From Oribacterium sp. UBA4274 (GTDB lineage: Bacteria > Bacillota > Clostridia > Lachnospirales > Lachnospiraceae), in the NCBI GenBank assembly GCA_002396005.1, contig DGVW01000098.1:1-17500 (forward strand): a stretch of 17,500 bases of DNA, read 5' to 3'. The notes beneath the pieces are model-generated. The model saw only the letters and a list, made by a program, of their open reading frames with translations. It made no database searches and was not told the DNA's origin. Below are positions 1 through 6,233 of the stretch, one piece after another. Within the stretch, counting starts at the first letter, position 1, and every line of letters begins with the position of its first letter. A program made the translations under genes and the position numbers.

Positions 1-1330
1 TCATCTCACAGATTCTCTTGCTGGCGCCCATGAGAGAGGTTGGGTTAACTGCCTTGTCAGTAGAGATGAGCAGGAATCTCCTCACTCCGTTCTCTGCTGC
101 AGCTTTGGCAGTATAGTAGGTTCCCATTACGTTGTTCTTGATGGCTTCGTTAGGGCTCTGCTCCATGAGAGGCACATGCTTATGTGCTGCCGCATGATAG
201 ATGACATACGGGTGATACTCACGGATGACACTTTCGATTCTTTCTGCATTTCTCACAGAGCCTATGAGAGTCACGAGATCAAGTGTCGGATACTTGCGTT
301 TCAGTTCCTGCTCTATGGCGTAGGCATTGTTCTCATATATGTCCAATATGATGAGCTGCTTCGGTCTCGCAGCCGCCACCTGACGGCATATCTCAGATCC
401 GATAGAACCACCGCCGCCTGTTACCATGACAACCTTGCCCTCGATTGCCGCTATAACCTCTTTGACATTGACACGCACCTCGTCTCTGCCCAGGAGATCC
501 GTAACGTCTACATCTCTTACCTTCGCTAAACTAACTTCACCGTTTACCAACTGCTCGATGCCGGGAACTGTCTGCACCTTGCATCCTGTTTCCTTGCAGA
601 TGTTCAGGATATCTGCTTTTTCTCCGGCACTTGCTGTAGGTATGGAAAAGACGATTTTCGTTATGTCATACTTCTCTACAAGTCTCGGAATGTCGTATCT
701 TGTGCCCTCAATTTTTTTGCCATCGAGATACTTTCCAAGCTTAGCCGGATTGTCATCTACGACAGCTTTGATGACAAAATCTTTTCTGCCACTCAGGAGC
801 TGATCCTTGATGATGGCTCCGGAGGCCTGACCGGCTCCTATGAGGAGAACCCTGTCGATGCCGTCCTGCTCTGATCCCGCTCTGTCCCTGTTACGGCTGT
901 AACGGAGAAGCCTGTAGCTGAATCTGATGCATACACAGGAAAACATGCTGAGGAGATATCCCATGAGGATGACGCTTCTCGGTATCACATACGGCCGTGC
1001 CATGCAGTAAAGTATCGCCAAAACCGCAAGAGCCAAGTAGGCCTTGACGATCCTGTCAACCTCCGTAACACTGGCAAATCTCCATATGCTGTGGTAGAGC
1101 TTGAAGATATAGTAGACGATGAAGCTTACTATCACAGCTCCCGGAATAAATATCAGTACCTTTTCGGCATAGCTACTCGGGATCTTCTCGATAGAGAGGT
1201 CAAAGCGTATCAGGAGCGCCAGCATAAATGACAGTCCGATACACAGAGCATCAGAAAACATGAGTATAAACAGTCTCTCGTGATATGTCCTTATTCTGTT
1301 GTCCGTTGCCTTCTCGGCATCACTTCTCAT
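1..1330 (-). CDS. CapD/PglF-type nucleoside-diphosphate-sugar 4,6-dehydratase, C-terminus cut by window edge
   Basis: 443 codons are visible; the family is usually about 600 residues, so roughly the last quarter lies off the left edge. The N-terminus has about four hydrophobic helices. A first nucleotide-binding region follows, with GAGQASG shortly after the last helix. The extended short-chain dehydrogenase domain begins at the NAD-binding motif TGGGGSIGSE (T304-E313). The visible end has STDKAVNPTSLMGASKR; M434 takes the place of the usual catalytic Tyr and K438 is the lysine of the active-site MxxxK, as in UDP-GlcNAc 4,6-dehydratases (family knowledge). It should act at the inner membrane face, making a 4-keto-6-deoxy UDP-sugar for the polymer. 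The ATG at 1330 lies inside cpsD (11-base overlap) with only a poor Shine-Dalgarno sequence, which suggests translational coupling. The exact sugar product cannot be told from sequence. Confidence 0.93.
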   Translation of the reverse strand, partial: MRSDAEKATDNRIRTYHERLFILMFSDALCIGLSFMLALLIRFDLSIEKIPSSYAEKVLIFIPGAVIVSFIVYYIFKLYHSIWRFASVTEVDRIVKAYLALAVLAILYCMARPYVIPRSVILMGYLLSMFSCVCIRFSYRLLRYSRNRDRAGSEQDGIDRVLLIGAGQASGAIIKDQLLSGRKDFVIKAVVDDNPAKLGKYLDGKKIEGTRYDIPRLVEKYDITKIVFSIPTASAGEKADILNICKETGCKVQTVPGIEQLVNGEVSLAKVRDVDVTDLLGRDEVRVNVKEVIAAIEGKVVMVTGGGGSIGSEICRQVAAARPKQLIILDIYENNAYAIEQELKRKYPTLDLVTLIGSVRNAERIESVIREYHPYVIYHAAAHKHVPLMEQSPNEAIKNNVMGTYYTAKAAAENGVRRFLLISTDKAVNPTSLMGASKRICEM

Positions 1331-2081
1331 CACTGCTGCGCTCGTACTTTGCATATCTCGCATACTGCTTACCGTATTTCTTGCCATATTTACTGTAGTA
1401 CTTATTATAGTATCTGTTATAGTATCCGCCCTTGGTCATGTTGACCTTGTTGAGGATGACTCCCAGAAATCTGACTCCTGTTTTGTCAAGCTGCTCCTTG
1501 GCCCTCTGGAACAGACGTCTCGATGTCACCTCTGACTCGATAACGAGAGCTGCACCGTCCGCATATCTCGTAAGGATGGCAGCATCGATGACAGTTCCTA
1601 TAGGAGCCGTGTCCAGGATCACCACATCGTAATCAAGTTCCTTTATGAACTGGAAGAGTTTATCGCACATCTCATCCTCAAAAAGCTCTGTCGGGTTCGG
1701 TGAGTACGGTCCTGCAAAGATCATGTCAAGGTTCGGCATGTGAGGATCTGTGTAGAAGCTATCCTCTATCCTGACCTGTCCTGTGAGTATCTGGGACAAT
1801 CCCACTGTCTCCCCCTGTATCTGATGTACGGATATAAACTCTGACTTACGGATATCGCAGTCGAGATACAGCGTTTTCTTTCCGGACTCTGCAAAAACTC
1901 TCGCAAGTTCAAAGGAGGTTGTGGACTTTCCCTCGTTAGGAGAGGTGGATGTGATCAGGATGTTCCTCATCTTGGAGCCTGAAAACATCAGATTGGTTCT
2001 CAGTGTTCTCAGCGCCTCACTGTATCTGAAATCATCATCCGGAGCAAGTTTTAATGTAACTTCATGTTTGTTGATCATCAT
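1320..2081 (-). CDS. cpsD: CpsD-type bacterial tyrosine kinase (BY-kinase)
   Basis: A 253-residue cytoplasmic autophosphorylating kinase with a P-loop fold. Visible motifs are Walker A (STSPNEGKST, K52), Walker A' (LYLDCDIRK, 71-79) and Walker B (VVILDTAP, 153-160). The C-terminal tail 220-246 carries 11 tyrosines within 27 residues, the cluster that BY-kinases phosphorylate in trans. Like other Gram-positive versions it lacks its own membrane segments and needs the CpsC partner encoded immediately upstream (11-base gap). The start at 2081 has an AAGGAA ribosome site 8 bases upstream; a second ATG follows directly. Its role is control of polymer synthesis or length by cycles of phosphorylation by CpsD and dephosphorylation by CpsB (family knowledge). 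Confidence 0.95.
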   Translation of the reverse strand: MMINKHEVTLKLAPDDDFRYSEALRTLRTNLMFSGSKMRNILITSTSPNEGKSTTSFELARVFAESGKKTLYLDCDIRKSEFISVHQIQGETVGLSQILTGQVRIEDSFYTDPHMPNLDMIFAGPYSPNPTELFEDEMCDKLFQFIKELDYDVVILDTAPIGTVIDAAILTRYADGAALVIESEVTSRRLFQRAKEQLDKTGVRFLGVILNKVNMTKGGYYNRYYNKYYSKYGKKYGKQYARYAKYERSSDEK

Positions 2082-2092
2082 GTCGCAGTTCC

Positions 2093-2878
2093 TTACTTGT
2101 GTGTTTTATTTCTGTAAGCATAGTTATACTGATCTGACTTCTTGGCCGCATCCGGGTCCTTCTCCGGGATGGAGGCGAGAACCGGGAGATTGAAGTACTT
2201 CTCGATATCATCCTCTGTTTTGATGGTATCATCTGTAACCATGGCTATGGTTACTCCTGCGACTGCCACCATGAGGAAAAGCATGGCACCGATGAGAGTA
2301 TTCCTTCCTGTATGCGGTCCGGTCTTACGGAGAGGGATCTCACCGTACTCGATGATCTTGGGCGGGTCCTGCTCCATGATGTCAGCTATATAGTCGGAAG
2401 CACACTCCGAGATGGCATCCGTCAGTTCCTTGGCTCTCTTAGGATCTGTGTCCAAAACAGAGATATTGAGGATTCTCGTGTTGTTTGGATTGTTAAGAGT
2501 TATCTTCTTACGGAGATCCAGATAGTCCATGCCCTCTATATGGAGCTTCTTGATGACATCCTCCATAACGGTACGGGATGTAACCAGTACCTTGTAGTCG
2601 GAGGTGAGCTGAGATCCTATCTGGAGATCTGCAAGGGAGGTAAGGGTAGTTTCCTTACTCATAACATAGATTATAGATGTACTGGTATAGGTCGGTACCA
2701 GGATGAACCTGGAGATGGCATAACCTAAACCACCGCCTATGATCAGAGACATGATCAAAAGCAAGATATGTTTTCTAAGTTCAAAAAACAGCTCTACAAG
2801 ATCTATAGTGATCACATTATCCTGCTGAGGCTTCAGCGCAACCACATTCTTAGGCTGTAAAGTATTGTTTTCCGGCAT
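2093..2878 (-). CDS. cpsC: CpsC-type Wzz-like chain-length/kinase-activator membrane protein
   Basis: A 261-residue protein with two membrane segments (about 36-57 and 194-214) around an extracellular domain, the layout of Wzz/CpsC proteins. A proline-containing stretch (P172, P173, P182, P188) stands just before the second helix, as in polysaccharide co-polymerases. The cytoplasmic C-terminal tail (about 215-261) would contact and activate the separately encoded BY-kinase CpsD. The ATG at 2878 is preceded by an AGGGGA ribosome site at good spacing. It sits between cpsB (48-base gap) and cpsD (11-base gap), so the three are almost certainly co-transcribed. Sequence shows the topology; the function follows from family and context. 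Confidence 0.92.
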   Translation of the reverse strand: MPENNTLQPKNVVALKPQQDNVITIDLVELFFELRKHILLLIMSLIIGGGLGYAISRFILVPTYTSTSIIYVMSKETTLTSLADLQIGSQLTSDYKVLVTSRTVMEDVIKKLHIEGMDYLDLRKKITLNNPNNTRILNISVLDTDPKRAKELTDAISECASDYIADIMEQDPPKIIEYGEIPLRKTGPHTGRNTLIGAMLFLMVAVAGVTIAMVTDDTIKTEDDIEKYFNLPVLASIPEKDPDAAKKSDQYNYAYRNKTHK

Positions 2879-2926
2879 ATACTACTTCCCCTTCACTTTT
2901 TTGTGTTTATGCACTTATGAGACAGA

Positions 2927-3652
2927 TCATCTCTCTATCTCTATATCTTTGAGTATGCACTCAGCATTGTCATACAGAATCTGACTCGCATACCCGCTGT
3001 CCAGATGCTTCTCTGCCCATCTGACAGCATCCTTGAGAACCGGTGGCCTCGTGCCTGTCCTATGCATATCCGTCCCAAGGAAATGCGCTTCCCGGTTCTT
3101 GAGGGCATCTTTTATAAATTTTGTTTCTCCATCCAGAATCGCACCTAAGCCTCTTCTGGACAGAGGTTCCGTTGAGAGCTGTATGTAAGCCCCCATGGAT
3201 ATGACTTCCCTGAGTCCGTTTTCTCTCAGTCCCTTGAATCTCTCCGCATGAGCTATCACCGGACGGTATCCCGAGTTTCTCACATTTCTCACGCACTTAC
3301 GTATAGTGCTGTAGCTTTCCAGAGGATAGAACTCTATGAGCACGTATCTGCTGCCTGCAAGCGTCAGTATCTCTCCGGTCTTGAGTCTCTCCGTCATGCT
3401 GTCGAAGTAGAGAACCTCATTTCCCTCATAGAGTCTGACGTCGATACCTGCAGCCATGACCGCAGCCCGTATCTCTGAAAGCTTCTCCCTGATCCTCACG
3501 GGATCCGTTGGGGACTCTATGTAGTAGTGTGGCGTCGCGATGATATCCGTCGCGCCCTGTGATACTGCATCCTCTATGAGCTTTACAGACTCCTCTATGT
3601 CTCTCGAGCCGTCATCTATGTGATATATGATGTGTGAATGTATATCAAACAT
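2927..3652 (-). CDS. cpsB: CpsB/YwqE-type manganese-dependent tyrosine phosphatase (PHP fold)
   Basis: A 241-residue PHP-domain phosphatase that removes phosphate from the CpsD tyrosine tail. Metal-ligand motifs visible are DIHSH at 3-7, TPH at 40-42, GNE at 77-79, AHAER at 134-138 and GTDMH at 193-197, so the active site looks complete. The ATG at 3652 is chosen because it puts DIHSH at the extreme N-terminus, as is usual for this family. The reading frame extends upstream to a TTG at 3715, but that codon lies in the arm of a transcription terminator and has no ribosome site. The Shine-Dalgarno sequence before 3652 is itself weak (GAGAG). It is the first gene of the cpsBCD-capD run. Confidence 0.93.
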   Translation of the reverse strand: MFDIHSHIIYHIDDGSRDIEESVKLIEDAVSQGATDIIATPHYYIESPTDPVRIREKLSEIRAAVMAAGIDVRLYEGNEVLYFDSMTERLKTGEILTLAGSRYVLIEFYPLESYSTIRKCVRNVRNSGYRPVIAHAERFKGLRENGLREVISMGAYIQLSTEPLSRRGLGAILDGETKFIKDALKNREAHFLGTDMHRTGTRPPVLKDAVRWAEKHLDSGYASQILYDNAECILKDIEIER

Positions 3653-3677
3653 ACATCTCTCTTTCTCTGTGCTTTCA

Positions 3678-3706
3678 GTTATATCGGGACTTCTCAGGCT
3701 TATAAA
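3678..3706 (-). promoter_or_regulatory. candidate promoter for the cpsBCD operon
   Basis: On the minus strand a TTTATA box (3701-3706) is followed after 17 bases by TATAAC (3678-3683). It lies directly downstream of a terminator and about 26 bases before the cpsB start, where a separate promoter would be expected. The -35 match is only 4 of 6, so this is tentative. Confidence 0.38.
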
Positions 3707-3709
3707 ACT

Positions 3710-3745
3710 AAACAAAAGGCAACCGCCATAACAGTGGTTGCCTTT
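3710..3745 (-). terminator. Rho-independent terminator after the serine-rich secreted protein gene
   Basis: A perfect 10-base inverted repeat (3715-3724 with 3736-3745, 11-base loop) is followed on the minus strand by a T-rich run (TTTTGTTTAGTTTT). It lies between the secreted-protein gene and cpsB. If leaky, it would allow some read-through into the cps operon. Confidence 0.85.
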
Positions 3746-3819
3746 AGATTCCTATATCAAAACATACTTCTATAACTACTGAAACTTATATACTCAATCT
3801 GATGTAGGAACGGCCGGAA

Positions 3820-4407
3820 TCAACCAACCATAACGCCCTCACTGTTAAAGGTTACAGTCTGACCGTTGATTGTACGTGTTCCTGTGTAGAAGAATCCGTT
3901 GGCATCAATGAAATGTGCAACGAGCTCACCGTTTGTATTGTAAGCATAGAGGATTGTATCTGCGCCTGTTGCGTATGGTTTTCCTGTTGCAGGGTCTACA
4001 AAACATCCTGCTGTAACGCCGTTCTGTGTCATAACGAACATAGTGAGGTTTACTGGACTACCCATGCTCTGATCGAAAGAAACACCTGTCTGTGTGAACT
4101 TGAGTGTTACACCGTTAGATGTTGACTGAACAGCCTCAGTTACTGTGAAGTTTCCGATCTTGGTGCTTGTAAAGGTTACACCGTTGCTGTTGGAAACAGT
4201 CTTGGTGTAGGTCTGTCCGCTTGAATTGGTATATGCTGTTGTAGTGTCGCTGCTAACACTGCTGGATGAGTCGCTGGAGCTGCTAGAGCTGCTGGATGAT
4301 GAACTTGAACCTCTGTCATTGGTAGTCGAGTTGGCAGCCACTGCAACTGATACGCTGGAAAGTGCAAGCCCAAGAACCAAAGCTAATGTTACTAATCTTT
4401 TCTTCAT
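3820..4407 (-). CDS. small secreted serine-rich protein of unknown function
   Basis: A 195-residue protein with a clear signal peptide (Lys-rich start, hydrophobic 5-20, probable cleavage after AVA near 24-25), then an unbroken run of 12 serines (34-45) inside a Ser/Asp/Thr-rich segment reaching about 64. The rest (65-195) is Thr/Asn/Gly-rich and beta-like, with one cysteine (C135). The last 25 residues (GFFYTGTRTINGQTVTFNSE and on to the terminal G) resemble a single degenerate choline/cell-wall-binding repeat, so wall or glycan binding is possible. Mixed Ser codons in the run argue against simple slippage expansion. The gene has a strong GGAGG ribosome site, its own good promoter and a terminator, so it is a one-gene unit placed between LCP and cpsB. 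I do not recognise the family. Confidence 0.85.
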   Translation of the reverse strand: MKKRLVTLALVLGLALSSVSVAVAANSTTNDRGSSSSSSSSSSSSDSSSSVSSDTTTAYTNSSGQTYTKTVSNSNGVTFTSTKIGNFTVTEAVQSTSNGVTLKFTQTGVSFDQSMGSPVNLTMFVMTQNGVTAGCFVDPATGKPYATGADTILYAYNTNGELVAHFIDANGFFYTGTRTINGQTVTFNSEGVMVG

Positions 4408-4427
4408 TTCTATACCTCCGAAAAAAA

Positions 4428-4446
4428 TGACTTAGGTACCTAGTCA
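4428..4446. promoter_or_regulatory. near-perfect palindrome in the leader of the secreted-protein gene
   Basis: TGACTTAGGTACCTAGTCA is a palindrome centred on GGTACC with one extra T. It lies just upstream of the ribosome binding site and downstream of the predicted transcription start. It could be an operator or a small leader hairpin; no regulator is identified. Confidence 0.4.
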
Positions 4447-4483
4447 GCTTCCGCTCTCCCAATAGTACCCCTCATATTTTTTA

Positions 4484-4526
4484 ATTATACAATACATATT
4501 ATGTTATCCTAGTGCCAATATGTCAA
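4484..4526 (-). promoter_or_regulatory. sigma-A-type promoter of the serine-rich secreted protein gene
   Basis: On the minus strand TTGACA (4521-4526) and CATAAT (4498-4503) are separated by exactly 17 bases. A second TATAAT (4484-4489) lies just downstream but has no good -35. The predicted start near 4491 gives a leader of about 84 bases. Confidence 0.72.
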
Positions 4527-4596
4527 TACTCTATAATTGTGTGTTAAATTCCCCTCTTTTTTTGTATAATTTAATCAAAATAATGATAATTACATT

Positions 4597-5919
4597 CTAT
4601 ACTTGTCTGTAAAAATAATCTAGTGTTAACTTGTCCACCTGAGTATAGTCCGGCCAGAATTCATCCAGTTGTTCTGCTTCGTTTACTACATTTCTGCCTT
4701 CAAAGGTAGAGAAGTCGTTTTCCGTCAGGGCTCCGTCCTTGACGGCTACGTCCATGGCGATCTTTAGATATGTACCCTTACTCATATCTGTCATGATGTT
4801 GTCTTCTATGAGGTCGAACATGCCGGGGATAGTGTCGGAATTTCTTTTCTGTAGTTTTAGGAGTTTGTTCTCAAAGGCTACTGCATACTGACGGTGACGG
4901 TTCATACGTGTCATAGCTGTAAAGTCTATGCTCTTGTCTCTCGCTCTCAGGTACTTTTCTGCCATATCTCCTTCCAGAAGAACTGTTTCTCCTTTTATAA
5001 AGGCAGGGTCTGCTTTCTCGAGACCGTCCTCCTCCACAGTGACTTCTACGCCGCCTATATAGTCATTAAGCAGCTTTATAACGTCGATGGAGCCTGCCAT
5101 ATATCCGTTTATCGGCAGTCCTCCCATGACTCCGGATACTGCGTCCATGGCATACTTTCCGGACTTTGCGTGATTGTCTCCGTACATCCAGGCTCTGGTG
5201 ATGTGGTCTACTCTCTCACCTATAGGGTCGGAATTATCGTCTGTCACTGTGATGGTGGTCATGGTGTCTCTAGGTATCTGTATGATGTGAACCTTGTTCT
5301 TGGAGGTATCCTCTGCCACCAGAAATATACCGTCAGAGAGTCCTATCTCCGATATATCTCTGTCTATCTGCAGTGACCCCTTGTTGTCTACGCCGAGGAT
5401 GAGCCAGGCTTTTACGGCGGTGTTTCTCTTGTAGTGTACTCCATTATAGACCACTTCCTTGAAGTTAAAGAGGTGCGGACGGTCTGAGATCTCAGTGCCG
5501 TTCACTCTGTAGGTCACTGTGCCGTCTTCGGATCTCGTGCTTTCGATCTCCGGTACGCTGTCCGGGTCGAGGCTTGACTCATCGAAGCCTGCCTTCATGC
5601 CCATGGATTCCATCATCTTGAGCATCGCGTCCATGTCTACACCGGGCATGGAGATATTACCATCATCATCCATGGTGAGACCTGCTGCCTGGAGCTGCCG
5701 GTTCATCTGCTCCTCCGAGACCGTACTCTCCTCCGCGGCGCCATAGGTGCTGTGGTACTGAGCATTGGCAGCCTCTACGGTTTTACGTATCTTGTACAGG
5801 TTTATGAGCCAGATCCCGCCAAATACAAGGGCCAGAGCCACTACTCCCACAAATATACGGAGGGCTATCGGCCGGTCCCTCAAGGGTTTCTGTTTTCTGT
5901 GTCGTCGTTCTTGTTTCAT
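4597..5919 (-). CDS. LytR-CpsA-Psr (LCP) family glycopolymer transferase
   Basis: A 440-residue type II membrane protein with a basic N-terminus, one helix (about 19-41), a variable extracellular spacer (42-165) rich in Met/Glu/Asp, and an LCP domain from about 170 to 355. Seen in the domain are LILGVD (D178), SDGIFL (D196), IPRDT (R217, D218), GGVEV near 289 and YLRARD followed by a D332...R338..R341.R343 arginine cluster. These match the pyrophosphate- and metal-binding residues of the family, though the Arg that usually precedes SDT is Leu here. Such enzymes move lipid-linked glycopolymers onto peptidoglycan at the outer membrane face; CpsA-like members often head cps loci. The start has a strong AGGGG site 5 bases upstream. 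It is transcribed toward cps and divergent from the SGNH gene; no clear terminator follows it. Confidence 0.9.
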   Translation of the reverse strand: MKQERRHRKQKPLRDRPIALRIFVGVVALALVFGGIWLINLYKIRKTVEAANAQYHSTYGAAEESTVSEEQMNRQLQAAGLTMDDDGNISMPGVDMDAMLKMMESMGMKAGFDESSLDPDSVPEIESTRSEDGTVTYRVNGTEISDRPHLFNFKEVVYNGVHYKRNTAVKAWLILGVDNKGSLQIDRDISEIGLSDGIFLVAEDTSKNKVHIIQIPRDTMTTITVTDDNSDPIGERVDHITRAWMYGDNHAKSGKYAMDAVSGVMGGLPINGYMAGSIDVIKLLNDYIGGVEVTVEEDGLEKADPAFIKGETVLLEGDMAEKYLRARDKSIDFTAMTRMNRHRQYAVAFENKLLKLQKRNSDTIPGMFDLIEDNIMTDMSKGTYLKIAMDVAVKDGALTENDFSTFEGRNVVNEAEQLDEFWPDYTQVDKLTLDYFYRQV

Positions 5920-5933
5920 GTTTTCCCCTTCAG

Positions 5934-5963
5934 TTTATAGATATAATATGATGTGAGTGTCAA
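5934..5963 (-). promoter_or_regulatory. weak candidate promoter for the LCP gene
   Basis: On the minus strand TTGACA (5958-5963) is followed after 18 bases by TATAAA (5934-5939). The implied transcript start falls only about 8 bases before the ATG, inside the ribosome site, so the -35 may be used with another start or be coincidental. Confidence 0.3.
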
Positions 5964-6122
5964 AAGTCGATATCGGACCGCTTCGCGCTATGCGCTCCCG
6001 CGTTCCTCCCACATTCCGCACTCTCAGGCCGATAAATCGTCCTTTCGTGCTCCATGTGGGGCGTGTCATGAAGTCTATCCTCCACTTTTGTGCAAGCACA
6101 AGTGGAGGAAGACTTATGACAC
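5958..6122. repeat. structured intergenic element with two consecutive hairpins (possible dispersed repeat or RNA)
   Basis: This fills most of the 314-base gap between divergent genes. From left it holds a CGATATCG palindrome (5968-5975) and a GCG-rich segment (5976-6005). Next is a rod-like hairpin at 6008-6060: CCCACAT pairs with ATGTGGG, then a symmetric tcc/tcc loop, GCAC with GTGC, AGG with CCT, and CGAT with ATCG around an AA loop. A second long hairpin occupies 6063-6122. Base composition is clearly more GC-rich than the AT-rich leaders on both sides. It encodes no convincing protein. Such nested pairing is typical of a non-autonomous palindromic repeat or a folded RNA; copy number cannot be judged from one window. 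Confidence 0.6.
6063..6122. repeat. long imperfect hairpin, 27 base pairs with three small bulges
   Basis: Arms pair as GTGTCAT with ATGACAC, AAGTCT with AGACTT, TCCTCCACTT with AAGTGGAGGA, and GTGC with GCAC around a two-base loop (6094-6095). Bulges of one, one and two bases occur only in the left arm. No T-run follows on either strand, so it is not a standard Rho-independent terminator. Confidence 0.8.
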
Positions 6123-6168
6123 TTATATAATCATATTACATTCTTAAGCATCTGCAAAGAATAGGTTT

Positions 6169-6197
6169 TTGACATATTCGGTGTTCAAAGTGATGAT
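6169..6197 (+). promoter_or_regulatory. candidate promoter for the SGNH-fold gene
   Basis: A perfect TTGACA (6169-6174) is followed after 17 bases by GATGAT (6192-6197), a 4 of 6 match. The first ten bases (TTGACATATT) are identical to the -35 region of the secreted-protein promoter at 4517-4526 on the other strand. Confidence 0.45.
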
Positions 6198-6233
6198 TGC
6201 TCATTTTAAAATTGTAGATATATTGGAGGTTTT

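Noticed and set aside
2927..3715. 262-residue version of CpsB starting at TTG 3715
   Set aside because: The TTG lies in the terminator stem of the preceding gene and has no Shine-Dalgarno sequence. The ATG at 3652 gives the family-typical N-terminus.
4894..5376. 160-residue plus-strand open frame opposite the LCP gene
   Set aside because: A Cys/His/Tyr-rich shadow of a well-supported LCP coding sequence, with no domain.
5953..6147. 64-residue plus-strand open frame across the structured intergenic element
   Set aside because: It has no ribosome site and crosses both hairpins, and its composition (many Arg, Ser, His, Cys) reflects the repeat sequence. It is most likely a spurious reading of the element.
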